From positions 1 through 64,000 of the forward strand of contig JAPPNK010000007.1 of assembly GCA_028818695.1 (NCBI GenBank): a DNA stretch of 64,000 nucleotides. Direction: 5' to 3'. The notes under the pieces are model-generated. The model was not told where the DNA came from. It ran no database searches and saw only the letters and a list, made by a program, of their open reading frames with translations. A program made the translations under genes and the position numbers. This document shows, piece by piece, positions 54,881 through 62,990 of this stretch (its first letter is position 1; every line of letters begins with the position of its first letter). The stretch is from Candidatus Poribacteria bacterium. GTDB lineage: Bacteria; Poribacteria; WGA-4E; GCA-2687025.

Positions 54881-54975
54881 CCAAGACAGCGCCGCGCTTG
54901 ACACAGCCGGCGCATCGAGTTATGAATAGGTTGCGGCGCACATTAAAACAAAACGTCAAACAAATGGAGACGCAC

Positions 54976-55728
54976 ATGCGCGCTTTTAGAATAACGGCAG
55001 CCGCGGCCTTTGCGGCGTTCGCGCTCACGCTCAACGCCCAAGACGGGCTGGAACTGTATATCAGCTTCGACACCGATCAACCGAACGACGAATCCGGAAA
55101 CGGACGCGACGGCGAACTTGTCGGCAGACCCGACCTGATCGACGGAGTCGTCAAACAAGCATGGGAATTCGACGGAACAAGTACCGTCATCAACCTTCTC
55201 GACCAAATCTTCAAAGACCCCGATGCCGAACTGTCGATACGGTTCTACATGAAGCCGAACGACATGAACGGCCAGCGAATCATTTTCGACGAAGGCGGCG
55301 CATGGACAGGCTTCACCGTGCGCATCTTTGACGGGATGCTTCAGTTCGCCACCGTCTGCTGCGGCGCGGATCATCCGCCCCCTGAAATCATCGAAACGGA
55401 CGCCCCTGACGACGGCCAATGGCATGAGGTTGCGGCCGTCTTCGGACAAGGGAAAATGTTTCTTTATCTGGACGGCATCGAAGCCGACATGGCTGAAACG
55501 GACTGGGAGCAGCTCAGCGGACATGGGCAGCCTGGCGCCATCGGAAATCTAAGCCCCGGCGACACCGCATTCGGCGGCGGGCGCGGCTTTTATTCGGGCG
55601 GGCTGGACGAATTCCGCCTCTACTCGCGCATGCTTTCGGCGAACGAGGTGGCTCTGAGCGTCTCGCCCGCGGGGCGTCTGGCGCTCGCATGGGGCGAGGT
55701 GAAGTCCCGCGGCGGCGCCTCTCGGTGA
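54976..55728 (+). CDS. Secreted LamG-domain protein
   Basis: A 250-residue protein with signal peptide MRAFRITAAAAFAAFALTLNAQ. One concanavalin A-like LamG domain follows: LELYISFDTDQPNDESGNGRDGELVGRPDLIDG (about residues 26-58), AWEFDGTSTVINLLDQIF, WHEVAAVFGQGKMFLYLDGIEADMA (about 155-179) and FYSGGLDEFRLYSRMLSANEV near the end. ATG 54976 is chosen because GGAGA lies 5 nt upstream. The last residues (LALAWGEVKSRGG) resemble the end of the frameshifted LamG gene at 28583 (LAETWANLKSGS), a shared C-terminal pattern. Its stop overlaps the next start (GTGA), an unusual coupling of an exported protein with a cytosolic enzyme. Confidence 0.8.
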   Translation: MRAFRITAAAAFAAFALTLNAQDGLELYISFDTDQPNDESGNGRDGELVGRPDLIDGVVKQAWEFDGTSTVINLLDQIFKDPDAELSIRFYMKPNDMNGQRIIFDEGGAWTGFTVRIFDGMLQFATVCCGADHPPPEIIETDAPDDGQWHEVAAVFGQGKMFLYLDGIEADMAETDWEQLSGHGQPGAIGNLSPGDTAFGGGRGFYSGGLDEFRLYSRMLSANEVALSVSPAGRLALAWGEVKSRGGASR

Positions 55729-56864
55729 TCAAACGCCGGCTTTATTCGCCCGGCCCGACGCCGATACCTCCCGACGCGCGCCAGGCGATGTCGGCAGATA
55801 TCGACTACCACCGCAGCGCGGAGGCGTCCGAGGCGGTCAAGGAATGCGCCCGCCTGTTGAAAACCGCGTTCCAGACCGCCTCCGACGTCGCCGTCTTCGC
55901 CTCCTCCGGCACAGGCGGAATGGAGTGCGCCCTTGTCAACTGCTTCTCGGCGGGCGACCCTGTCCTCGCCGTGCGCAGCGGCAAATTCGGCGCCCGATGG
56001 GTTGAGATGGCTCAGGCGTACAGCCTAGACGTCCAGCCGCTTGAAGCGGAATGGGGAGACAGCGTGGACCCCGCGGCGGTCGAAGCGGCGTTGAACGCCC
56101 GCCCTGAAACGAAGGGCGTCTTGGCGACCTTGTGCGAAACCTCCACCGGCGCGCTGCATGACATCCGCGCCCTCGGCGAGATTGCGCGGCGGCGGAACGT
56201 TCTGCTGATTGTGGACGCGGTGAGCGCGCTCGGCGCGGATGAGATGCGCATGGACGAATGGGGCGTTGACGCGCTTGTCAGCTGCTCGCACAAGGGGTTG
56301 ATGACGCCCCCAGGCGTCGGGCTGTGCGCGTTGAGCGGGCGCGCCGCGGAGGCGTCCAAGAACGCAAACCTGCCGCGCTACTACTTCGATTACGCAAAAA
56401 ACGCCGCCCGCTTCGCAAAAGGCTCTCCGCCGTTCACTCCCGCGATTTCGCTGGTGTACGGACTGCGGGCGTCGCTTGAGACGATGATGTCCGCGGGCGG
56501 TATGGAGGCGTCCTGGGCGCGGCATGCGCGTCTCGCTTCGGCGATGCGCGCGGCGGCGGCGGCGCTGAACCTGCGGCTGTTTCCGCGCGTCCCGTCGAAC
56601 GCGCTCACGGCGTTCCGCGCGCCCGATGGAATCGATAGCCAGGCGTTCGTTGAGCGTCTGCGCCAGAACCATGGAGCCGTCTTTGTCGGGGGTCAGGATG
56701 CGTTGAAAGGGCTGCTCATCCGCGTCGCGCATCTGGGCTGGATGGACGACTTCGACATCGTATCGGCGGCGGCGGCTCTGGAGCGCGGGCTGTCGGACGA
56801 GGGCTACCGTTTTTCGCCAGGTTCGGCGGTAGAGGCGGCGCAGCGCTCGCTTCTTAACAGCTAA
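55725..56864 (+). CDS. Class V aminotransferase (alanine/serine-glyoxylate type)
   Basis: A 379-residue PLP enzyme. The start GTG 55725 overlaps the LamG stop. It opens KRRLYSPGPTPIPPDARQAM, then ASSGTGGMECALVNCF (about residues 59-74), LCETSTGALHDIRALGEIA (about 137-155), LIVDAVSALGADEMRMDEWGVDALVSCSHKGLM (about 162-194, with the PLP-binding Lys in SHKG) and VYGLRASLETMMSAGG. These match the serine-glyoxylate/alanine-glyoxylate/serine-pyruvate group, used in photorespiration-like or serine-cycle routes. Soluble hydrogenase small-subunit-type proteins are close relatives. The exact amino donor cannot be read. Confidence 0.85.
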   Translation: MIKRRLYSPGPTPIPPDARQAMSADIDYHRSAEASEAVKECARLLKTAFQTASDVAVFASSGTGGMECALVNCFSAGDPVLAVRSGKFGARWVEMAQAYSLDVQPLEAEWGDSVDPAAVEAALNARPETKGVLATLCETSTGALHDIRALGEIARRRNVLLIVDAVSALGADEMRMDEWGVDALVSCSHKGLMTPPGVGLCALSGRAAEASKNANLPRYYFDYAKNAARFAKGSPPFTPAISLVYGLRASLETMMSAGGMEASWARHARLASAMRAAAAALNLRLFPRVPSNALTAFRAPDGIDSQAFVERLRQNHGAVFVGGQDALKGLLIRVAHLGWMDDFDIVSAAAALERGLSDEGYRFSPGSAVEAAQRSLLNS

Positions 56865-56903
56865 CGCCATTCCCGCGAAAGAACGCAGGGCGGACGTCTT
56901 AAG

Positions 56904-57551
56904 TTATGTGTCGGTCGTCTTGGGCGCTTTGGCGAGCCGTTGCCGCAGCTTCTGCAGCTCGTTGTCGATCTTCACGTTCTGAATGTTGGTCTGCAGGTCT
57001 TTCCGGTTGACAAGCTCCCTCACTTCCGCCCGCGCCTCTTCGCGCCTTGCGATCTCTTTTTGCCTTTCAATGATCTCCCGCGCGTCCCTGATTTCTGGCG
57101 AACGTTTCGCGTCGCCGAGGTCGGAGCGGATCCGCGCGGTACTCTGGCGCAGCTCCCATGCTCTCTGCTCGCCCTTGATACGTTCAATTTCCAGCTTGTA
57201 GGTCTCCGACGCCTCTTTGAGCGAGTCCACCCTTTCCGCGACGCTCGCCCGCTGCGCCTCATACCCTTCCGCAAGCTCCTGCGCATGCTGCCACCGCTCA
57301 AGATGCCGCCGCGCGCTCGCCTCCAGCCCCTCCTGCATGGCTTGCTCCGCCGCGTCGTGCGCATCCTGCGCCTTTCTCCGCTGCGCATCCCGCTCCTCCG
57401 TAATGCGCCGCTCCTCATGGATCGCCTCGGCGGCTTGAAACTTCACAGCCTGATGCTTCTGCTCCATGTTCGAAAGAAGATCGGTTATGCTTTTCTCGGA
57501 AACGTCAGGGGCGCGTTCGTTCGCAAAGAGCCTGCGGATCCAATTAAACAT
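56904..57551 (-). CDS. PspA/IM30-like coiled-coil protein
   Basis: A 215-residue, almost wholly helical protein. It begins MFNWIRRLFANE, an amphipathic start like PspA, followed by EKSITDLLSNMEQKHQAVKFQAAEAIHEERRI and a long charged coil (EQAMQEGLEASARRHLERWQHAQELAEGYEAQRA, LKEASETYKLEIERIKGEQ). PspA and Vipp1 proteins coat damaged inner membranes. The match is to overall layout, and similarity to a specific subfamily was not established. ATG 57551 is chosen because AGGA lies 7 nt away. It lies 14 nt downstream of the bifunctional-nuclease gene and is likely co-transcribed. Confidence 0.65.
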   Translation of the reverse strand: MFNWIRRLFANERAPDVSEKSITDLLSNMEQKHQAVKFQAAEAIHEERRITEERDAQRRKAQDAHDAAEQAMQEGLEASARRHLERWQHAQELAEGYEAQRASVAERVDSLKEASETYKLEIERIKGEQRAWELRQSTARIRSDLGDAKRSPEIRDAREIIERQKEIARREEARAEVRELVNRKDLQTNIQNVKIDNELQKLRQRLAKAPKTTDT

Positions 57552-57565
57552 CGGTTTGTCCTGTT

Positions 57566-58021
57566 TCAAACCCGTATGAAATCCTCATTCGGCTCCTGCT
57601 CCTCCTGAACAGCCTGTATGTCCGACTGCAGGATTCCGGCTTCGTCCATCACATCTTCGTGGACATAGATCGGCGCGTCGGCTCGGAGCGCAAGCGGTAT
57701 CGCGTCGCTTGGGCGAGAATCCACCTCTATCGTTTCGCCGCCGCGCTCAATATAGATGATTCCATAGAAGGTGCCGTCCTTGATGGCTTTCACCGCGACC
57801 GATTCCACGCGCCCGCCGAGCGTCTCGACAAGGTTCATCATCAGATCATGCGTCATCGGTCTGGATGTTTCAAGACCTTCCAGTTTCATGTGAATCGCGG
57901 AGGCTTCGGCGAATCCGATCTGTATGGGAAGCAGACGTTCATCGTCCTCTGTTTTAAGAAAAATCACGACCCCCTGCCGTTTCGGGTCGCTGGATAGGAA
58001 TGCAACTTCAACAGAAAGCAT
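57566..58021 (-). CDS. Bifunctional nuclease family protein (BFN/DUF151)
   Basis: A 151-residue DUF151 protein. It opens LSVEVAFLSSDPKRQGVVIFLKTEDDERLLPIQIGFAEASAIHMKLEG, the family signature, then RPMTHDLMMNLVETLGGRVESVAVKAIKDGTFYGIIYIE and VDSRPSDAIPLALRADAPIYVHEDVMDEAGI. Plant and bacterial members have been reported as bifunctional nucleases, though the activity is little studied. ATG 58021 is preferred because GAGG lies 8 nt upstream and the protein then starts at the conserved domain. A plausible promoter lies at 58088-58116. Confidence 0.85.
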   Translation of the reverse strand: MLSVEVAFLSSDPKRQGVVIFLKTEDDERLLPIQIGFAEASAIHMKLEGLETSRPMTHDLMMNLVETLGGRVESVAVKAIKDGTFYGIIYIERGGETIEVDSRPSDAIPLALRADAPIYVHEDVMDEAGILQSDIQAVQEEQEPNEDFIRV

Positions 58022-58087
58022 GAGAGCGCCTCGTCGTCTAACGGTTTGAGCGTGTTGCGCGTCTATGAACGCTTCTATTCTCATCTT

Positions 58088-58116
58088 ATTATACTTCGCC
58101 GCGGGCGCCAAGTAAA
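58088..58116 (-). promoter_or_regulatory. Putative promoter of the DUF151-pspA-like pair
   Basis: On the minus strand, TTTACT (58116-58111) and TATAAT (58093-58088) are 17 nt apart. They lie 67 nt before the start of the DUF151 gene. Confidence 0.5.
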
Positions 58117-58134
58117 GCATTTTGCCCGACCTTA

Positions 58135-58216
58135 AGGCTTTAATTGGGACATGTCGGCGCGCGAATGCGAACGTTGTCTGTTGGACTCTGGATTCCCGCT
58201 TTCGCGGGAATGACGG
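58135..58216. repeat. Palindromic repeat with second arm type
   Basis: The core ATTCCCGCTTTCGCGGGAAT is at 58192-58211. The left arm includes TTTAATTGGGACATGTCGG, similar to arms near 20246 and 25281. The rest of the 314-nt gap (58022-58335) has the promoter above and no gene that I can support. Confidence 0.6.
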
Positions 58217-58335
58217 CCCGGTTGGCGGAGCCTTTTTCCCATAAATAGAGCGATCATTCGTTCAAATGTCCCAACTTTCAGCATGAGCTCAGTTTTGCTG
58301 AAGTTGGCGCTCTTAACAAACGATGAGATTCACAT

Positions 58336-59331
58336 TCAACGATGCCGAACCGTTTTTTCAACCCAATCGGGGCGCGCTAGATACCACTCCACCGTTTTGC
58401 GCAGCCCCGTCTCAAACGGCGTATCGGGCTGCCAGCCTAGGTCCGCCGCGATCTTTGAGGCGTCCATCGCATAGCGGGCGTCATGTCCAGGACGGTCTTT
58501 GACAAAACGAATCTGCTTTGCCGTCTCGCCCTCTTCGCGCCCGCGGAGCTCGTCGATGATTGCGCACAGCTTCCGCGCAAGGTCGATGTTGCGCCATTCG
58601 GCTCCGCCGCCGACGCAGTACGCCGACCCCGGCTCGGCGCGCCGAAAAACGGCGTCGATGGCGCGGCAGTGATCCTCCACATGAAGCCATTCGCGCCGCT
58701 GCGTTCCGTCCCCGTATATGGTCAAGGGGTCGCCGGCGTCCGCGGCGCAGATCATCTTCGGCAAAAACTTGTCCGGGTACTGCCGCGGTCCGTAGTTGTT
58801 GGAGCAGTGGGTGATCGAGACATTTAGCCCGTATGTTTTTCCGTAGGCGCGCGTCAGGTGATCGGCTCCCGCCTTGGACGCTGAATACGGATTGTTCGGA
58901 CGGTAAGGCGACTGCTCCGAAAAGGCGCTCTGATCCTCAAGCGAGCCGAACACCTCGTCCGTGCTGACAAGATGAAACCTCTTAAGCGCCCCGTAACGCC
59001 GAGACTCTTCCAACATAACCGCCGCGGCGGTGAAGTTGTCATGCGCTGTCTGAATCGGGTCCCATATCGATTCGTCCACATGGCTCTGCGCGGCGGCGTG
59101 AATCACCCCGTCGATGCTCTGTTCATGCAGCAGGACCATCGCCAATGTCGAGTTGGCGGCGTTCCCCCGCTCAAAATGCAGGCGCGGATGTTTCAACAAG
59201 CGGCGGATGTTCGCCTTCCCGTATGCCAGCTTGTCGAGAACCGCGACATTGTCGTCCGGATGCGTATTGAGCCAGTACTCCACAAGATTGGAACCAATGA
59301 AGCCCGCCCCGCCGGTGATGAGTATGTTCAT
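58336..59331 (-). CDS. rfbB: dTDP-glucose 4,6-dehydratase-like SDR enzyme
   Basis: A 331-residue extended short-chain dehydrogenase. NAD binding is MNILITGGAGFIGSNLVEYWL. The catalytic features of RfbB are present: the Asp-Glu pair in VSTDEVFGSL (about residue 121) and YSASKAGADHLTRAYGKTYGL (Y-x-x-x-K, about 147). NNYGPRQYPDKFLPKMI and the C-terminal DRPGHDARYAMDASKIAADLGW also fit. It makes dTDP-4-keto-6-deoxyglucose for surface sugars. rfbA, rfbC and rfbD are absent nearby. Its ATG overlaps the sulfatase stop by 4 nt, so it is coupled to that operon. Related UDP-sugar epimerases are less likely given the STDEV motif. Confidence 0.87.
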   Translation of the reverse strand: MNILITGGAGFIGSNLVEYWLNTHPDDNVAVLDKLAYGKANIRRLLKHPRLHFERGNAANSTLAMVLLHEQSIDGVIHAAAQSHVDESIWDPIQTAHDNFTAAAVMLEESRRYGALKRFHLVSTDEVFGSLEDQSAFSEQSPYRPNNPYSASKAGADHLTRAYGKTYGLNVSITHCSNNYGPRQYPDKFLPKMICAADAGDPLTIYGDGTQRREWLHVEDHCRAIDAVFRRAEPGSAYCVGGGAEWRNIDLARKLCAIIDELRGREEGETAKQIRFVKDRPGHDARYAMDASKIAADLGWQPDTPFETGLRKTVEWYLARPDWVEKTVRHR

Positions 59332-60791
59332 CCTGTGTAACGGACATTCCGCCACGGCGAAACAAGCGGCTGTCCGTCCTCTGGGCTGTGGAGATCTCCG
59401 TCCTTCGTCCATCCGCACTCCCGCGCCTCCAGCTCTTGAATGAGCCGCCCGCGCCACAGGTTGAACTCGCCCGCGCGTTCAGGCTGATCGGAGAGGTCGT
59501 TCAGCTCGCCGGGGTCCTCTTCCAGATCGAAAAACTGCTCCGTGTCGATGAGCGGCAGCCAGATATACTTGCGCTTGCCGTCCGTCACATAATGCATCTC
59601 CTGCTCGCGCGAGTAGCAGGCGCTATGCTCCCCGTGGATGTAGGGGCGCCAGTCGATCTGCTCGCCGCGCATCAACGGCAGCAGGCTGCGCCCGTCCAGA
59701 TAGCTCGGCGGCTCTACGCCGGCGGCGTCCAGTATGGTCGGCATGATGTCGCGCAGCTCGACCGGCTTGTCCGAGACCGGCAGGCAACGGCGCAGGCGCG
59801 GCGGCGGAGAGACGATCATCGGAACGCGCGCGCTGCCCTCGTAGGCGTAAGTTTTGCGCCATAGATGGTGGTCGCCGACCATATCGCCATGGTCGGAGGT
59901 GAAGAGTATCCAGACGTTGCGCGCCGTTTCGGGCTGATGGCGCGAGAGCCAGTTGCGCAGCCGCCCAATCTGCGAGTCGATGAAGGAGATTTCGCCGTAG
60001 TAGCCGGCGCGGGCGCGGCGGATGCGGAACGCGCTCTGTTTTCCGCGCCAGGCGTTGATGTTTGCCGCTTCGTTCGGCCGGTCATGCATATGCGCCCAGT
60101 CGCCGACATACGGCTTCGGCGTTTTTTGCCGATCGTACATTTCAAAAAAGGAGCGCGGCGGAACATACGGCGAATGCGGACGCGCAAAACTGATATTCAA
60201 AAAAAACGGGCGGGTGAAATCGCGGTTCGCCAAAAAATGAAGCGAGCGCGTCATCGTCCACGCCGTCGGATGCAGATGCTCCTCCGTATGCCACGGCCGC
60301 CCGATCCAGGAGTTCCAGTCGACGCCGTGGTCGTCTGGGGAGATGTCCCGCTTTTTTTCGCGGTCGAACCATTGGCGGTATTCGTCGCGCTGTCCGTTTT
60401 GGCGCAGCCTGCCCGATTCGTCCAGTTCGCGCGATTGAAAGCCCATGGAGGCGCGCTGCGGATTGAAATGCCCCTTGCCGACCAGATGCGTCTGGTAGCC
60501 GCTGTCGGCGAGGTCGCCCGCCAGCGTATGCGGAAAGTCGTTTGGAAATCCGCCCTGTCCGCGCCCCATGCCGAGAACGCCCGTGTGCCACTGCGACAGC
60601 CCCGTCATGAGCGTTGCGCGCGCGGGAATGCACGACGGAACAGCCGTATAAGCGCAGCGAAAGCGCGTTCCGTTCGAGGCGAGATGGTCTAAATGCGGCG
60701 TGTCGACGACAGGGTGTCCGTCCGCGCTGAGGCAATCGCCGCGCATCTGGTCGGCTGTGATGAGTATGACGTTCGGTTTGTCTTCAGGCAT
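59328..60791 (-). CDS. Sulfatase (alkaline-phosphatase superfamily)
   Basis: A 487-residue type I sulfatase. The formylglycine site is SCIPARATLMTG (C-x-P-x-R, about residue 54), preceded by the metal-binding NVILITADQMRGD (about 8-20). Second-half landmarks are FTSDHGDMVGDHHLWRK (about 286-302) and RVPMIVSPP. The final region RKYIWLPLIDTEQFFDLEEDPGELNDLSD is typical. No signal peptide is visible, so it may act on intracellular sulfated sugars. ATG 60791 is chosen because it starts the conserved domain; the extension to 60839 overlaps murQ. Maturation needs a formylglycine-generating enzyme, not seen here. It overlaps murQ by 8 nt upstream and rfbB by 4 nt downstream. Confidence 0.92.
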   Translation of the reverse strand: MPEDKPNVILITADQMRGDCLSADGHPVVDTPHLDHLASNGTRFRCAYTAVPSCIPARATLMTGLSQWHTGVLGMGRGQGGFPNDFPHTLAGDLADSGYQTHLVGKGHFNPQRASMGFQSRELDESGRLRQNGQRDEYRQWFDREKKRDISPDDHGVDWNSWIGRPWHTEEHLHPTAWTMTRSLHFLANRDFTRPFFLNISFARPHSPYVPPRSFFEMYDRQKTPKPYVGDWAHMHDRPNEAANINAWRGKQSAFRIRRARAGYYGEISFIDSQIGRLRNWLSRHQPETARNVWILFTSDHGDMVGDHHLWRKTYAYEGSARVPMIVSPPPRLRRCLPVSDKPVELRDIMPTILDAAGVEPPSYLDGRSLLPLMRGEQIDWRPYIHGEHSACYSREQEMHYVTDGKRKYIWLPLIDTEQFFDLEEDPGELNDLSDQPERAGEFNLWRGRLIQELEARECGWTKDGDLHSPEDGQPLVSPWRNVRYTG

Positions 60792-61710
60792 TGCCCCGCT
60801 TTCTTTTTTGTTTAAAAGAGTCCGCCTCTCCCCGCTCAAGCGCTGTCCGCAGGTTTCCGCCCGCCGAATGGAGCAGCCGCTCCGCCGCTTCGGCGTTGAC
60901 GCCCCGTTTTAACATGACGACCGCCGCCTTGACAGAGCCGCCCTTGTCCAGCGCCGCCTGCGCCGCCGGTTTCTCCGCCTCTCCGAGCGTCATGACGAGC
61001 CGCAAAGCGCGCCGCCGCAGCTTCCGGTTCGAGAGTTGAACATTCACCATCCAGTTGTCGTACACCTTGCCTGTCTGAATCATGGCGATGGTGGAGATCT
61101 GGTTCAAGATCAGTTTCGTCGCCGTCCCCGCCTTAAGCCGCGTCGAACCGGCGATGATCTCCGGTCCGACGACCGCGCAGATCTGCCTGTCCACAAAGCT
61201 GTCCAGGCTGCGGTTCGGCGGCGCGCAGCATAGCAGCGCCGTCTTTGCGCCGAGGCGCTTCGCCTCCTTCAACGCGCCCAACACATACGGCGCCGTCCCG
61301 CTCGCCGAGACGCCGATGAACGTGTCCAACGCGCAGATCCCGATCTCTCGAACCGCCTGCGCGCCGCCCTCCGGCGAATCCTCCGCGCCTTCAACCGCCT
61401 TGCGCAGCGCCGCGTCGCCCCCGGCGATCAAGCCGACGACCGTCTCCGGCGGAACGCCGAAGGTCGGAGGACACTCCGCGGCGTCCAATGCGCCGAGGCG
61501 TCCGCTCGTTCCCGCCCCGGCATACACAAGACGTCCGCCCGCCCGAAACGACGCCGCAGCCCATTCCGCCGCAGCCGACACATCCTCCTCCGCCGCCGCC
61601 GCCGCTTCCGCCGCCAGCCGATCCTCCGCATGAAAAACGCGCAGCGCCTGCTCAACCGAAAGACGGTCGATGCCGACCGAACGCGGATTGCGCCGCTCCG
61701 TCTGCTTCAA
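60784..61710 (-). CDS. murQ: N-acetylmuramic acid 6-phosphate etherase MurQ
   Basis: A 308-residue SIS-domain lyase that cleaves the lactyl ether of MurNAc-6-P to give GlcNAc-6-P in peptidoglycan recycling. Characteristic motifs are TERRNPRSVGIDRLS, RLVYAGAGTSGRLGALDAAECPPTF (about residues 61-85, with catalytic Glu and the SIS fold), AGGDAALRKAVEGAEDS, and SRLKAGTATKLILNQISTIAMIQTGKVYDNWMVNVQ-like text (about 190-225, here STRLKAGT). The C-terminal tail is basic. It overlaps the SGNH hydrolase gene upstream and the sulfatase downstream, so it is part of a four-gene operon. Confidence 0.93.
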   Translation of the reverse strand: MKQTERRNPRSVGIDRLSVEQALRVFHAEDRLAAEAAAAAEEDVSAAAEWAAASFRAGGRLVYAGAGTSGRLGALDAAECPPTFGVPPETVVGLIAGGDAALRKAVEGAEDSPEGGAQAVREIGICALDTFIGVSASGTAPYVLGALKEAKRLGAKTALLCCAPPNRSLDSFVDRQICAVVGPEIIAGSTRLKAGTATKLILNQISTIAMIQTGKVYDNWMVNVQLSNRKLRRRALRLVMTLGEAEKPAAQAALDKGGSVKAAVVMLKRGVNAEAAERLLHSAGGNLRTALERGEADSFKQKRKRGNA

Positions 61711-62702
61711 GCGGCAAAGACGGTCTGCGCAACCGTCTTCACAAAGTTGGCGCCCAGACGCTTATACCCCTCCGCGTTCGGATGCAGCTGGTCGGGCAAA
61801 AATTCGTTCAGCTCCGGACCGAAGATGTCGAGACCGCTGAAATAATGCACATTGTCGTCGCCGCATGACTTGAGCGCGTCGACCGCCGCCTTCACCTCGG
61901 CGCGCATGCCTTGAAGCGAAAAGCCGACGTTGTTCCGGTTCTCTTCGCGCGGCGGGGAGTAGATCGGCGAGATGAACGCGAGCGGTATGTCGGGGTGTTT
62001 TTCGCGTATCGTCTGCGCTGTGCCGATGACAGCCGGGCGGAACGCGCGCGGACTGAGGCTGTTGGCGCCCTGAATGTTGATGCCGCAGCAGATAGAGATG
62101 TAGTCCGCCTCCATATCCCTGATGAGGCGCGCGATCATCGGGTCTAAGTGGCACTGTCCGCCGAAGCCGAGGCAGGTCAGGTTGAAGTCGCATGCCCGCG
62201 CGGCGACGCCGGGCCAGGTGAAACAGGGCGAGGAGGCGGCGCCGCACTGCGTGATGGAGCTGCCGTAGGTGATCCAGCGCGGACGCCGGTCGTTGAACGC
62301 TTCAACCCGCGCGCCGTCCGAAAGCTCAATCGATTTCAGTCGAAACTGCCCGCCTTGCGGAAGCCAAAGCTCCACCCGTTTTTGATGCGCAGGCAGCCCT
62401 TCAAACAGAAAGCTCTCCTGCCCAGCCAGCGGCGCCGTCTCAACATAGCCGCCGTCGATGCAGAGGTCGATGGGGGCGGAGCCGCCCTGCCGCACGACGC
62501 TGCCGCCGACGGAGCTGGCGTCCGTGATGAAGGAGATGCGGACGCCTGCTGGAGCGGACGCCGGCCCCTCAATGCCGCCTGGGAACAGGGCGCGCTGCTC
62601 ATACGGGATGCGCCAGGGCATCGTCCATTCTTCGGCAATATGCAGCTCCACGACGCCCTGCCATGTGAGCCTCGAATCGGTCGGTTGTAACGAGTAAGCC
62701 AT
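61707..62702 (-). CDS. SGNH/GDSL hydrolase with N-terminal beta-sandwich
   Basis: A 331-residue protein. Residues 1-140 form a beta-sandwich (VRISFITDASSVGGSVVR, FLFEGLPAHQKRVELWLPQ). The SGNH domain follows, with the catalytic serine in WITYGSSITQCGAAS (about residue 144). Block II has Gly in LGFGGQCHLDP (about 176), block III reads ICCGINIQGAN (about 199), and block V is PDQLHPNAEGYKRL (Asp and His, about 306-311). This two-domain layout matches carbohydrate esterases that remove acetyl groups (CE2/SGNH_hydro-type). The first gene of a tight operon with murQ, sulfatase and rfbB, it may deacetylate amino sugars. No signal peptide is seen. Confidence 0.82.
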   Translation of the reverse strand: MAYSLQPTDSRLTWQGVVELHIAEEWTMPWRIPYEQRALFPGGIEGPASAPAGVRISFITDASSVGGSVVRQGGSAPIDLCIDGGYVETAPLAGQESFLFEGLPAHQKRVELWLPQGGQFRLKSIELSDGARVEAFNDRRPRWITYGSSITQCGAASSPCFTWPGVAARACDFNLTCLGFGGQCHLDPMIARLIRDMEADYISICCGINIQGANSLSPRAFRPAVIGTAQTIREKHPDIPLAFISPIYSPPREENRNNVGFSLQGMRAEVKAAVDALKSCGDDNVHYFSGLDIFGPELNEFLPDQLHPNAEGYKRLGANFVKTVAQTVFAA

Positions 62703-62847
62703 GCGCTTTTTCTCCGAACAGTACGATGAATGGGTTGCTTGCTAGTATCGCAGATTGCGCCGCGCTTGTCATGCAGCCCGCATTTGGGTAGTAAGCTTAT
62801 ACGGAGGTTTATTTTTTGACCCTAAAGCGTCCGCGCCGCCCGCCGCC

Positions 62848-62945
62848 ATTCCCGCGAAAGCGGGAATCCAGAAACCTACCAGACCGCTTCCATATTCCAA
62901 AACAGCTCTCTAAAATCAAAATCATCGTCTGTAGAGATTGTCCGC
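62848..62945. repeat. Truncated MITE-like element
   Basis: The core ATTCCCGCGAAAGCGGGAAT is at 62848-62867 and the right terminal repeat ATCATCGTCTGTAGAG at 62921-62936. The left half is missing. The rest of the 288-nt gap (62703-62990) has no gene that I can see. Confidence 0.65.
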
Positions 62946-62990
62946 ATTTGATCGCCCCAACATACCGCGCCTTCCGCCTAAGACCTGGCG

